From: a virus
DNA: 64,000 nt
Reading direction: 5' to 3' (one strand)
Virus record (IMG/VR): IMGVR_UViG_3300044949_001773
Span: 62,001-126,000 of that record
Shown here: one piece after another, positions 1 through 8,436 of the stretch
Layout: the number at the start of each line of letters is the position of its first letter
Numbering within the stretch: the first letter of the stretch is position 1
The notes under the pieces: model-generated
Told to the model about the DNA's origin: nothing
What the model saw: the letters and a program-made list of their open reading frames with translations, nothing else
Databases searched by the model: none
Position numbers and translations under genes: made by a program

Positions 1-141
1 TGATTTTACATCCCAAACATTGTTGGAGGAATTCCATTCAGTAAAGGTAGATTCTCCTACTTTAGATACTCTTGGAGACTCTAAATTATCATAGCCAGCT
101 ATTTCAAGTAAATTTCCTCCGACTATTGTTCTTTTTGCCAT
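1..141 (-). CDS. Unidentified protein, N-terminal 47 residues (runs off window)
   Basis: The reverse strand from 141 to the window edge is open for 47 codons from an ATG, starting MAKRTIVGGNLLEIAGYDNL. I do not recognise the family. The visible part is polar, has no signal peptide or membrane segment, and reads like a small phage structural protein. It follows gp4 on the same strand with a 34-base gap, and a late promoter octamer lies 31 bases before the ATG, so it is probably a late gene. The C-terminus is outside the window. It is not gp53, whose usual start I would expect to look different. Confidence 0.6.
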   Translation of the reverse strand, partial: MAKRTIVGGNLLEIAGYDNLESPRVSKVGESTFTEWNSSNNVWDVKS

Positions 142-172
142 TAAAATGACCTATTAATAGTTACTTTTTTAG

Positions 173-180
173 TATTTATT
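173..180 (-). promoter_or_regulatory. T4-type late promoter (AATAAATA)
   Basis: AATAAATA on the minus strand, one base from the T4 late consensus TATAAATA and 31 bases before the ATG at 141. It overlaps the stop codon of gp4. The call rests on sequence match and position only. Confidence 0.5.
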
Positions 181-619
181 TGATTCCCAGTTCATCTTCT
201 GTAATAATCTTAAATTCTATTAATCTATCATCGCACCATTCTTTTGCTGCATTCCATTTCGCTTGATTTACAGCATAAGTTTTTGCTTCATAAAGATAAT
301 TTTTAGTAGTTCTTGATTTCTTTACTGGCGGCACTGTTTGCTTTTTTGGCTTGACTTCAATTACATAAGTTTTTATTTGTCCACTTGATTCTTTAACTTT
401 AATAATAAAATCTGGAAAGTACTTATGAACTCTTCCATCAACCGGCGACTTATATGGAATAAAGAATTCTTCAGAACCCCAAGAAATTATATTCTCATTC
501 AAATCGCACCAATGACAAAATTTTCTCTCCCAACTACTTCTACAAATAATATTATTTGGATCGCCTGTATATTTTTTTGGATTTGATGGTTTGTATTTTG
601 ATTTTAGACTTTCCGCCAT
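176..619 (-). CDS. gp4: Head completion protein, gp4-like, nuclease-like fold
   Basis: This 147-residue protein matches T4 gp4, the head-completion protein needed to finish DNA-filled heads before tails attach; T4 gp4 is of similar length. The signature YKPSNPKKYTGDPNNIICRS, then SSWERKF near residue 30, is typical. Across the chain one can read a PD-(D/E)xK nuclease-like pattern: Glu in SSWE, Asp in FPDF (about 71) and VIEVKP (about 88), as in TnsA-like folds. Whether it cuts or caps DNA ends cannot be read from sequence. A perfect late promoter lies 23 bases upstream of the ATG. It is transcribed away from the baseplate operon, whose first gene starts 31 bases to the right. Confidence 0.9.
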   Translation of the reverse strand: MAESLKSKYKPSNPKKYTGDPNNIICRSSWERKFCHWCDLNENIISWGSEEFFIPYKSPVDGRVHKYFPDFIIKVKESSGQIKTYVIEVKPKKQTVPPVKKSRTTKNYLYEAKTYAVNQAKWNAAKEWCDDRLIEFKIITEDELGIK

Positions 620-641
620 ACATAATATATAAACTAAAAGA

Positions 642-649
642 TATTTATA
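642..649 (-). promoter_or_regulatory. T4-type late promoter (TATAAATA) for gp4
   Basis: A perfect TATAAATA on the minus strand, 23 bases upstream of the gp4 ATG at 619. This is the classical place for a late promoter read by sigma gp55 with gp33/gp45 in T4-like phages. Confidence 0.75.
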
Positions 650-650
650 A

Positions 651-1505
651 ATGTCTGCTGGAAACCCTAGAAGTTATACCGTAAGTGAATTAAAAACTAG
701 ATTTCTTAATATTGCTCAAAATTCAATATACCATATTAAGTTTGGTGTGCCACCTTCTGTAAGTTCTTTTTTATCAACTAGAAGCATAAGCTTTCAAAAT
801 ATTTCTAATATTGAACTTCTTTGTTCTGAAACTGCTTTGCCAGGAACATCTTTAGCTACACATGAAGCTACAAATGATTATCATGGCGTCACTGAAAAAA
901 TGGCATATAGGAGAATGTATGATGATACGATTGATTTGACTTTTTATGTGGATAGGGATTATAGAGTCATTGAGTTTTTTGATAGTTGGATTGATTATAT
1001 AACAGGACAAGGTACGACATTTTCTAAAGAAGAATACAAAGAAAAAACAGCTTACTATAGGATGAATTACCCTGAAACGTATAAGAGTGATATATTTTTA
1101 ATGAAATATGAAAAAGATTATGGACAATCCATGCAATACACGTTTGTAAATTCTTTTCCTATTAATATCATCTCAACTCCAATAAACTATGAAGCTAGTC
1201 AATTATTAAAATGTACCGTATCATTTTCTTATATTAGATATGTAAGAGAAAGAAAAGGTACAAGCTTTACTGGAACCATTCCCAATCCAAAATCTCCAGG
1301 AATAACTGAATTTAATTCTTTTGATTTTTGGAGAAAATCGCCGATTGTGCAAGATTTTGATTATAGTAAATTAGAAAAAGTACTTTCTAATGAGTATTAT
1401 AATAATGGAATTTTAAGACTATACAAAGAAGGAAATATTGATTTTAGACAAACTTTCGGAGACCCTCTTCAAGATGCCACAAACTTTGGACGCGGTATTG
1501 GGTAA
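651..1505 (+). CDS. Tail-tube-like baseplate protein (gp54/gp48 type)
   Basis: A 284-residue soluble protein. The central region (about 60 to 120) contains CSETALPGTSLATHE, then a MAYRRMYDD stretch and TFYVDRDYRVIEFFDSWID. This order (LPG strand, then a Tyr/Asp-rich strand, then a fiber-like FF-W helix) is characteristic of the tail-tube fold that T4 gp19, gp48 and gp54 share. Its place at the head of the hub operon, rather than beside a sheath gene, favours a baseplate tube initiator or cap over the main tube subunit. The gp54 versus gp48 choice is open. The ATG is the first in frame; no Shine-Dalgarno sequence is evident. Confidence 0.55.
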   Translation: MSAGNPRSYTVSELKTRFLNIAQNSIYHIKFGVPPSVSSFLSTRSISFQNISNIELLCSETALPGTSLATHEATNDYHGVTEKMAYRRMYDDTIDLTFYVDRDYRVIEFFDSWIDYITGQGTTFSKEEYKEKTAYYRMNYPETYKSDIFLMKYEKDYGQSMQYTFVNSFPINIISTPINYEASQLLKCTVSFSYIRYVRERKGTSFTGTIPNPKSPGITEFNSFDFWRKSPIVQDFDYSKLEKVLSNEYYNNGILRLYKEGNIDFRQTFGDPLQDATNFGRGIG

Positions 1506-1511
1506 TAAATA
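1504..1511 (+). promoter_or_regulatory. T4-type late promoter (AATAAATA)
   Basis: AATAAATA overlapping the end of the tube-like gene, 26 bases before the ATG at 1538. A GAGAGA ribosome-binding site follows at about 1530. Confidence 0.5.
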
Positions 1512-1537
1512 TTAATAACTGATTTTTTTGAGAGATC

Positions 1538-2257
1538 ATGCCTTTACCAACCATTGCGACTCCTACTTATGAACTTGAGTTGCCATCCACAGGAAAAACG
1601 ATTAAATATAGACCATTCCTAGTAAAAGAAGAAAAACTTTTAGTTTTAGCACTAGAATCGGAAGACATTAAAGAGATTTCTAATGCTATTACTGCTGTAT
1701 TGAAATCTTGTATTCAGACAAAGGGCGTAAAGGTAGAGACTTTACCCACATTTGATATTGAATTTTTATTTTTAAATATTCGCGCCAAATCTGTTGGTGA
1801 AGAAATTGAAGTTAATATTACAGCGCCTGATGATAATCAAACACAGGTTTTAGTAAAACTTAATGTTGATGATATAAAAGTACAGAAGAGTAAAAACCAT
1901 AATAAAACAATAAAACTTGATGATAGTCTAATGATGGACATGAAATACCCATCATTAGATCAATTCATTAAAAACAACTTTGACTTTACGGGAACTTCTT
2001 CTTTGAATCAATCTTTTGATTTGATCGCTTCTTGTATTGATAAAATTTATAATCAAGAGGAGGTATGGGTTGCTGAAGATGTTACTAAAAAGGAAGTTGT
2101 GGAATTTTTAGAACAGATGAATAGTAAACAGTTCAAAGATGTTGAACAATTCTTTGAAACTATGCCAAAACTATCTCATGAAATTACAATTAAAAACCCA
2201 AATACAGAAGTAGAAAGTACTGTTGTATTGGAGGGATTAACAAGTTTTTTCGCCTAG
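1538..2257 (+). CDS. gp26: Baseplate hub / tail assembly chaperone, gp26-like
   Basis: A 239-residue protein opening MPLPTIATPTYELELPSTGK, then RPFLVKEEKLLVLALES, the signature of the T4 gp26/gp51 baseplate family. In T4 gp26 is needed for hub assembly. Here it lies directly before two large tape-measure-like proteins, the place held in other tailed phages by the G tail-assembly chaperone. Its last codons run AGT TTT TTC GCC TAG, a perfect U UUU UUC slippery heptamer three bases before the stop. A -1 slip there would read on into the small frame at 2260-2439, giving a 300-residue fusion. Late promoter and GAGAGA site lie upstream. Family fairly sure; chaperone role inferred from position. Confidence 0.8.
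   Translation: MPLPTIATPTYELELPSTGKTIKYRPFLVKEEKLLVLALESEDIKEISNAITAVLKSCIQTKGVKVETLPTFDIEFLFLNIRAKSVGEEIEVNITAPDDNQTQVLVKLNVDDIKVQKSKNHNKTIKLDDSLMMDMKYPSLDQFIKNNFDFTGTSSLNQSFDLIASCIDKIYNQEEVWVAEDVTKKEVVEFLEQMNSKQFKDVEQFFETMPKLSHEITIKNPNTEVESTVVLEGLTSFFA
2245..2251 (+). promoter_or_regulatory. Candidate -1 programmed frameshift site (T TTT TTC)
   Basis: The heptamer T-TTT-TTC stands in the reading frame of the gp26-like gene as X XXY YYZ, the canonical -1 slippery form. After slippage the next codons are CGC CTA GGA ATG, leading in frame into the 59-codon frame at 2260. I see no strong downstream stem-loop, so efficiency may depend on the nearby stop or on the GAGGGA (about 2230-2235) acting as an internal Shine-Dalgarno sequence upstream of the site. 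Confidence 0.6.
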
Positions 2258-2259
2258 GA

Positions 2260-2439
2260 ATGGTATATATGGATTTGGAAAATTATTATAAAATAAATTT
2301 TTCTTTAATTCAATACCATAAATATTCATTATGGGAAGTAGAGAATTTGATTCCTTGGGAAAGAGACGTTTATGTTGCTCTTCTTCAACAGCATCTTGAA
2401 GACGAAAAATTAAAGTTACAGCAGCAACAGAATGGCTAG
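2260..2439 (+). CDS. Small extension frame, T-like tail chaperone tail (59 codons)
   Basis: ATG at 2260, two bases after the gp26-like stop, encodes 59 residues beginning MVYMDLENYYKINFSLIQ. The motif SLWEVENLIPWERDVYVALL, then a Gln-rich helix, resembles the T part of G/GT tail-assembly chaperones, which often ends with a proline, Glu/Arg and Tyr-rich helix. No Shine-Dalgarno lies at a normal distance from this ATG, which favours expression as a -1 frameshift fusion over independent starts. It overlaps the next gene by 8 bases. If fused, the product would be 238 residues from the upstream frame plus 62 from this one. Confidence 0.65.
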   Translation: MVYMDLENYYKINFSLIQYHKYSLWEVENLIPWERDVYVALLQQHLEDEKLKLQQQQNG

Positions 2440-5125
2440 ACCTAAAAATTTAAAAAAACTTTATGAATTAAAATTAGGAAAGGCTGTAGTATCCAAGCTT
2501 TCTGATGCTCAGCTTTCTACACTTTCAAAGTATTATAATTCTCTTTCTGACAAAGAAAAAGAAGAACTTGATGAAAAAATTTCTAAAGGATCTAAAAACG
2601 ATCTTTTAGAAATAGCAACTGGTATGATAGAAGAAAATGAAGCTGATGAACCTATCCCCGAAGGTTTGGATGATTTGTTGTCTGAAATAACCGGAAATAA
2701 AAAAGATAAGCAAGATCAAAAACAGAAAGATGAAAATGATAAATCTCCATCTCCTCCATCGGCATTAGCAACTATACCAAAAGAAGATAATCAAAAGAAA
2801 ACAGGAGAACAACAAGATACTATAAATGATGAAGATTTTGTAGAAGAAGAAATTGATTCAAGAATTCTGGATATATTGGGGATTAAAGATACTTTTGATT
2901 TGACTTATGGTGAATATAAAAGTCTCTTAAGAGAAAGGGCAACTGCTGCGTGGATAGGGGATCCTAATATATCAACAGAAAATGCTCAATTAATAGCCAA
3001 TGAGTTTAAGCGTGTAAAGAATAAAGAAAGTGATAAGAAGATTAAGATAAAGAAAAAGGTTGTTAAAGTAGAGGAGTTATTCAAAAGGACAGCAGGTCCA
3101 AAAAAACAACAACTAGATCCTAAAAAATTACTTCCTCCAGAAAAAACTGATAAAAAAGAAGACGCAGCACTTTCTCCTGAAAGAAATCGTGAAAGTAGTT
3201 TGAATAGAAGTTTATCTTCTATTTTGTCAGTATTAAATGATATTAAATCAATACTCAATGAACAACTATTGTCAGATAGCAAATCTCAAGAATCTTTAAG
3301 ACGAGAGTATCAAAAATCAGGAAGTAGAGAAAGAGAAGGTAGATTAGAGTCTAAAAAAGATAACTCTAATATAATAAAAGATCTTGCATCAAAAATAGAG
3401 ATACCATTTTTTGATCGCATTAAAAAATATTTTGGAAATATTTTTGCCGGTTCAGTTGTTGTTGGGTTATTGAATTGGTTGAATGATCCAAAGAATAAAA
3501 AAAGTGTAGATAATTTTAAAGAATTTTTTATTAATCAGGGTCCATTAATTCTTGGAGGAATATTAGCTCTTACATTATTACCAGTTGCTAGTACTTTATT
3601 GTCATTTAGTGCTGCAATTCTTGGCGGAGCAGCAAAATTGATATCTGCTATACCTTTGTTAAAGGCTGCCATAACTGGATTGGCGACAGCAGCTGCAATG
3701 TCAGCAGTAGTTGCTGCCGGAGCAATAATTCCTAAGATGTTTCCTGGTAGAGTGAATGAGCAAGAACGAAAAACTTTAAAGACTCTTGAGGAAAAGTATA
3801 AAGGTAATAAAGGGGAAATGGTAAAGGATTTGAAAAATCAGAAGAAAAATTTAAATTTTCTTCAAGTTATTCAAGGTGTCGGTAATGAAATTGATGAGCA
3901 AATATCTTTTTTAGAATCTGGAAGAACAAAAATGTATGGATCTACTGGAGAAGATTTAATACTAGAGCAATTAGAAAAACAAGGGCTTCCAAAAGATCAG
4001 TTAAATTATCTTAAAGAACTTTATAAACTTGATAAATCTCCAAAAGGATCAGAAAAACTTCAAACAGAAGCAGATAAGAAAAGAGCTCAAGAACTAAGTT
4101 CTATGACTCCTGAAAAACTAAAAGAACTTTTTCAAAAAGGAAAATCTCTTGATTTATTTAAGGCCTATAAAGGTGGAGATTCGGAATCTGTCAAAATACC
4201 TGGTTTAGGATCTATAGTTGCTGGAACTAACTGGTTTGGTGGAAGACAGCGTAAATATTTTGATGAGAATGGAAAAGAAATATCAGAAGAAGAGATGAAT
4301 CAAAAATATCGTCTTTATTCTGCCGTATTGGAAAAAAGAAAAAAAGATAAGCAAAAAGAAAAACCTCAAACACCTTCGGGTGGAGGGATGCCAGGACTTC
4401 CTCCAAGTGCCGCCCAACCTGGGACTGGACCTACTGGAAATTTAGTTGGGTCTAGTTCTATACCAAATCAAGCAGGGTTGCCGCCATTACCTCCAACAAA
4501 TACTTTACCAGGAAAGCAACATTATGGTGCTTCTAGAGATAATGGAACAAGAAAACATGCTGGTGTCGATTTTGATATTAGTGGAAATGAAAAATTTTAT
4601 AGTAGAATTGGTGGTGTTGTTGTCAGTAATCCATTTAGATATGGGGCTGATGGTTGGGGAATTGATATTTACAATCAACAGCTTGGTGTATATGAAAGAA
4701 TAGCAGAAGCTGCTAAAGTTTTAGTAAAAAAAGGACAAACAGTATCACCTGGCCAAGCGGTTGTACAGGGAGAAAGTGAAACTGGCGTTATTCATTATGA
4801 AATTAGGAAAAAGATTGAAGGTGGCTATGAAGGCACTTTAGATCCAATGGCATTTTTGGGGAATCCGACAAGACAAAATGGAACCCCTCCATCTGGCCAA
4901 ATAGCGGGAATATCCCCGTCCCAAGCTGCTCCATCAATAACTCCTTTCTTTTCATCTCCACTTATAATAACTGGACCATCTAAACCACAGGCCCAATCAG
5001 TTAATCCTCCCGGCGGCGGAAGTTCATCTAGTGCTAAACAAGCACCTGTTCCATCGTTCTCTTCGGAAGATCCTAATAATTTTACTACAATGGTAGTAAA
5101 AGGAATCTATAATGTGGTAGGATAA
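2432..5125 (+). CDS. Large tape-measure/hub-like protein with M23-like domain
   Basis: An 897-residue protein. Residues 1-330 are charged, Lys/Glu-rich and probably coiled coil or disordered. About 333-350 and 371-433 are strongly hydrophobic, with GSVVVGLL and a long Ala/Leu/Ile stretch, as in tape-measure proteins. About 700-800 is like an M23 (LytM) metallopeptidase: HAGVD (about 708-712) supplies the His and Asp zinc ligands and GVIHYE (about 784-789) the third His. The first His of the usual HxH pair, the catalytic base, is Val here. Its place after the gp26-like chaperone fits a tape measure or hub (gp29 counterpart). The segment IPFFDRIKKYFGNI is repeated in the next gene. Tape-measure role is inferred. 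Confidence 0.6.
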   Translation: MARPKNLKKLYELKLGKAVVSKLSDAQLSTLSKYYNSLSDKEKEELDEKISKGSKNDLLEIATGMIEENEADEPIPEGLDDLLSEITGNKKDKQDQKQKDENDKSPSPPSALATIPKEDNQKKTGEQQDTINDEDFVEEEIDSRILDILGIKDTFDLTYGEYKSLLRERATAAWIGDPNISTENAQLIANEFKRVKNKESDKKIKIKKKVVKVEELFKRTAGPKKQQLDPKKLLPPEKTDKKEDAALSPERNRESSLNRSLSSILSVLNDIKSILNEQLLSDSKSQESLRREYQKSGSREREGRLESKKDNSNIIKDLASKIEIPFFDRIKKYFGNIFAGSVVVGLLNWLNDPKNKKSVDNFKEFFINQGPLILGGILALTLLPVASTLLSFSAAILGGAAKLISAIPLLKAAITGLATAAAMSAVVAAGAIIPKMFPGRVNEQERKTLKTLEEKYKGNKGEMVKDLKNQKKNLNFLQVIQGVGNEIDEQISFLESGRTKMYGSTGEDLILEQLEKQGLPKDQLNYLKELYKLDKSPKGSEKLQTEADKKRAQELSSMTPEKLKELFQKGKSLDLFKAYKGGDSESVKIPGLGSIVAGTNWFGGRQRKYFDENGKEISEEEMNQKYRLYSAVLEKRKKDKQKEKPQTPSGGGMPGLPPSAAQPGTGPTGNLVGSSSIPNQAGLPPLPPTNTLPGKQHYGASRDNGTRKHAGVDFDISGNEKFYSRIGGVVVSNPFRYGADGWGIDIYNQQLGVYERIAEAAKVLVKKGQTVSPGQAVVQGESETGVIHYEIRKKIEGGYEGTLDPMAFLGNPTRQNGTPPSGQIAGISPSQAAPSITPFFSSPLIITGPSKPQAQSVNPPGGGSSSSAKQAPVPSFSSEDPNNFTTMVVKGIYNVVG

Positions 5126-5126
5126 A

Positions 5127-6872
5127 ATGTTACCAGTACTAGCATCTGTCGCATCATCTTTATTCAAATCATCTGATGATAAAAAAAAGAATGGTAAAGA
5201 GGTGTCTGATAAAATATTCAACAGGAAAACAATAGATTCTAAACCATCTGGGAAAGAAACTGAAAATAAAAGTTCCGCAATCGTAAAGGCTTCAAGAGGT
5301 TCAATTAAAACTATATCAGTAGATAAATTATTACCTCCCGGACAAGATCAATCTGAGCAAAGATCTACGCAGACTAATAGACCATCCTCAATTGCTTCCA
5401 TATTAAAATCTATAAGAAAAGTATTGGTTCAAATAAAAAATACATTAAAGAAAATACTTAATCTAAGGAAAAAATATACAGATTCTCTACGTATTACATC
5501 TAATAGAGAGCGTTTTAGAAAAGGGGAAGGTGAATTAGAAAAAAAACCAAATTGGCTATCTGGACTTGCAAACACTATTCCAAATGTACAAATTCCATTT
5601 TGGGATAAAATTAAACAATATTTTGGAAATATACTTATTGGATCTTTAGTTTTATTTTTATTAAAAAATATCAATTCTATTATTGATACAATAAGAAAGT
5701 TTTTTGAAATTTTAAAAAATATATGGGAAGCATTTAAGCCATTTGTTACTCCGGTATGGGATGCCTTTAAATGGATAGTCAGTGAAGGTGTAAAATTGAC
5801 CGCTAAAATAATGGGAGTCCCATCACAAGAAGCGGATAAAAATAAAGTGGTGGAAAATTTATCCGAAATACTAAAAAAAATTCCAAGCTTAAATGGGTTG
5901 TTTTTTGATATTGAAAATGCTATAAAGAATTTAATACCTGGAGGTGGTGGAGCAACTGGAGGAGAAGCAGCTGGTCAATTAATTCCAGGAGATGCGCCTC
6001 CAGAAATTAAAGCCTTAATGTCTACTATTTCTGGCGGTGAAGGGGGACCCAATTCTGTACAGGGAATTGGAGAGGTTCCGGGTCTTTCGGATATGACTAT
6101 AGATCAGGCAATAGCTAAAGCTAAATCTTATATTGGTAAAGGATCTGAAACTGGAGCATTGGGAGCATTTCAATTTCATTCCTCATATCTAAGGGAAAGG
6201 GCGGTTTCTGCAGGATTAAATCCGGCAATTGAAAAGTTTAGTATGGAAAATCAAATTAAAATAATGCGTAATTTTATGGCAGTTGTTTATGGAGAAGGTG
6301 GTGAAGTAAAACTATTAGAGTCATTAAAGTCTGGTGGATTACAAACTGATGTATTTCCAAAACTTTCTAGAAATCTTGGTTGGCCATCTTTACCTGGAGG
6401 TAGTCAACCTAATGTACACACGCCTCAAGCAGCTTCTAGATATCAAAAATATCTTCAAAAATACTCTCAAGGTGGGGGAACTATGCCTTCGCCATCAACC
6501 CCATCCCCAGCCCCAACACAATCTCCAGCACCAGCCCCAGCAGCTACTTTAATACCATCTGGCACGCCATCGCAAATATCTTCAGATAGCCCTAGTGATT
6601 CAATTACTGCAGCTGAAAAAATCGATACTGTTCAAATTCAATCATCCCAATCTCAAGCAAGATCTCCGGAACCTATTCAACAATATGCCAATTATGAAAA
6701 ACCATCACAAGGGCAAGGAGCAATTGTTTTATTACCCGGAAAATCTCAATCACCAATGCCGATGAACAGTGGTGGGGAGGGTGCCATGCCTTCCGTTACA
6801 ATTTCTCAAACTGACATATTAAATAGTTACTACAGAGCTCAATTAATGGGATTCTTATATAAACAAGGATAA
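5127..6872 (+). CDS. Second tape-measure/hub-like protein with lysozyme-like domain
   Basis: A 581-residue paralogue of the preceding protein: about residues 90-185 line up with it, including RERFRKGEGELEKK and IPFWDKIKQYFGNILIGS, followed by a hydrophobic helix. Residues about 295-450 resemble a lysozyme or muramidase: MSTISGGEGG puts a candidate catalytic Glu at about 305, and GALGAFQFHSSYLRERA fits the GxYQF segment of glycoside hydrolase-like tail lysozymes. A Pro/Ser/Ala-rich linker follows, then a C-terminal helix. The gene begins 1 base after the previous stop and overlaps the next ATG by one base, so expression is coupled. It probably supplies the cell-wall cutting that T4 places on gp5. 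Confidence 0.6.
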   Translation: MLPVLASVASSLFKSSDDKKKNGKEVSDKIFNRKTIDSKPSGKETENKSSAIVKASRGSIKTISVDKLLPPGQDQSEQRSTQTNRPSSIASILKSIRKVLVQIKNTLKKILNLRKKYTDSLRITSNRERFRKGEGELEKKPNWLSGLANTIPNVQIPFWDKIKQYFGNILIGSLVLFLLKNINSIIDTIRKFFEILKNIWEAFKPFVTPVWDAFKWIVSEGVKLTAKIMGVPSQEADKNKVVENLSEILKKIPSLNGLFFDIENAIKNLIPGGGGATGGEAAGQLIPGDAPPEIKALMSTISGGEGGPNSVQGIGEVPGLSDMTIDQAIAKAKSYIGKGSETGALGAFQFHSSYLRERAVSAGLNPAIEKFSMENQIKIMRNFMAVVYGEGGEVKLLESLKSGGLQTDVFPKLSRNLGWPSLPGGSQPNVHTPQAASRYQKYLQKYSQGGGTMPSPSTPSPAPTQSPAPAPAATLIPSGTPSQISSDSPSDSITAAEKIDTVQIQSSQSQARSPEPIQQYANYEKPSQGQGAIVLLPGKSQSPMPMNSGGEGAMPSVTISQTDILNSYYRAQLMGFLYKQG

Positions 6873-8215
6873 TGGCAAATAATTCAGCAACTAGAACTGG
6901 CAGTATTAATCAGTTTCAACTTTTCCAGGCAAAAGATAATGGAGAATCAGTAGATCTTTCTGCCGCAGCTCCTGATATAAGATATTATGAAAGCGTCTTA
7001 TCAAATTCAGTTACTTTGACGGCAACAGTCATTGAGACTGGATTTAGAGATAAAAAATTTAATAACGAGGTAAATTCATCTGGTATTATAGATTCTTTAC
7101 CTATTAGGGGAGGAGAACAAGGTTTTATTGAATTGGAGGATAATCAACCAGAAAAAAATAAATTAAAATTTAAAAATGACAATGCGTTTTATGTAAATAG
7201 AGTTCGTAATATCAATCCAGGCACTCAAAAAGATTTATTTTTCTTAGATTTTTCAACTAGAGAATTTATTTCAAATGAGCAAAGTAGAGTTTTGAAAAGG
7301 TTTGATGGATCAATATCCGATAATGTAAGAAGGATACTTTCTGACTCAAATGGATTGAAAACTAAAAAAAATATTGAGGTAGATGAGACTCAAAATAATT
7401 ATAACTTTATAGGAAATACAAGAAAACCGTTTTATGTTTGCACTTGGTTAGCATCAAAGTCGGCTCCAAAAATTGGTGGAAAAGTAGGAGGAACTGCTGG
7501 TTATCTTTTCTATGAAACTTATGATGGATTTAAATTCAAATCTATTGATAAACTATTTGAACAAAAACCAGTAAGAAAATATCTATACACAAATACCGCA
7601 GATATTCTTCCTGGATATGATGATAAGGTATTGTCATATAATATAGAAAGAGATATTGATCTTCAACAAAATTTAACTCTAGGAACATACTCAAATACAA
7701 GTATATTTTTTGATTTTTATAGATTTCAGTATCAAGAAAGAAAATTTAATGTTGATGATAATCAGAAAGACGTAATAAAAAATGCCGGTTCTAATGACAT
7801 CCGTTATGTTGCCGATCAATTTAGAACTCCGGTTTCAAGGTTAATGAATCATGTATTAGATATCGGAACTTTGCCAGATGGAACCAATGTTGAGGAACAA
7901 TTGAAAAATTGGAAAAATAGTCCAGAAACATCAACTTATGACGCAACAAATATTATGGTTCAGAGTATTATGAGATATAATCAGATGTTTACCATAAAAG
8001 TAAATATTGTTGTGCCTGGAGATTTTAGTTTAAGAGCCGGTGATCTCATACATTGTGATTTTCCAGAATTGTCAACAGATAAGAACTCGGGCATGAATAA
8101 GCAAAGTAGTGGCATATATATGATAGCTAGTCTATGTCATAGAATAACAACATCAGACACTTTTACGAGTTTGACTCTTGTGAGAGACACATTTGGAAGA
8201 AAACCAATTAAATGA
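6872..8215 (+). CDS. Baseplate hub protein, gp27-like
   Basis: 447 residues. The early stretch YYESVLSNSVTLTATVIETG is typical of hub proteins of the gp27/gpD type, which form a trimeric torus joining tail tube and spike. Near the C-terminus VPGDFSLRAGDLIHCDFPEL and SGIYMIASLCHRI match the tube-like domain seen in such hubs. It is somewhat longer than T4 gp27 (391). Position between the tape-measure-like pair and the gp5-like spike supports the role. The start overlaps the preceding TAA as TAATG, with AAGGA just upstream. Family assignment is by motif and synteny. Confidence 0.65.
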   Translation: MANNSATRTGSINQFQLFQAKDNGESVDLSAAAPDIRYYESVLSNSVTLTATVIETGFRDKKFNNEVNSSGIIDSLPIRGGEQGFIELEDNQPEKNKLKFKNDNAFYVNRVRNINPGTQKDLFFLDFSTREFISNEQSRVLKRFDGSISDNVRRILSDSNGLKTKKNIEVDETQNNYNFIGNTRKPFYVCTWLASKSAPKIGGKVGGTAGYLFYETYDGFKFKSIDKLFEQKPVRKYLYTNTADILPGYDDKVLSYNIERDIDLQQNLTLGTYSNTSIFFDFYRFQYQERKFNVDDNQKDVIKNAGSNDIRYVADQFRTPVSRLMNHVLDIGTLPDGTNVEEQLKNWKNSPETSTYDATNIMVQSIMRYNQMFTIKVNIVVPGDFSLRAGDLIHCDFPELSTDKNSGMNKQSSGIYMIASLCHRITTSDTFTSLTLVRDTFGRKPIK

Positions 8216-8436
8216 ATATGGAAAAGAAAACTTTACAGCAACATATGGAAGAAGATAGAGAGAAACTATCTGACCCAAATATCAATCCTCAAAGCAGAAG
8301 ACATTATGAGGATGAATTGACTCAATTAGAGGCATATCAAGAGAAGCATCCAAAAGAAACTAAAGATCCAACATCATTGGAACTTTATTGTGATTCAAAT
8401 CCAGATGCACCAGAATGTAAAGTATATGAAGTATAA
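8212..8436 (+). CDS. cp12: CP12-like regulator of the Calvin cycle
   Basis: 74 residues ending LELYCDSNPDAPECKVYEV, an excellent fit to the C-terminal loop of CP12 (YC..NPxAxEC..YD). In cyanobacteria that disulphide loop docks on glyceraldehyde-3-phosphate dehydrogenase, and with phosphoribulokinase it forms the inactive complex that shuts off carbon fixation. Overall length fits CP12. The middle EDELTQLEAYQEKHP recalls the usual AWDAVEELQAEASHQ core but is degenerate, and the N-terminal cysteine pair is absent. Cyanophages are known to carry CP12 as a metabolic gene. It sits between two hub genes with ATGA and TAATG overlaps. ATG 8212 was chosen for coupling; 8218 is also possible. Confidence 0.8.
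   Translation: MNMEKKTLQQHMEEDREKLSDPNINPQSRRHYEDELTQLEAYQEKHPKETKDPTSLELYCDSNPDAPECKVYEV

Noticed and set aside
2258-2439. A simple sequencing error joining gp26-like gene and downstream frame
   Set aside because: The exact slippery heptamer and the T-like sequence favour programmed frameshifting, though an error cannot be excluded from one sequence.
4446-4703. Met/Leu-rich second frame inside the M23-like gene
   Set aside because: Shadow frame; the M23 motifs are all in the main frame.
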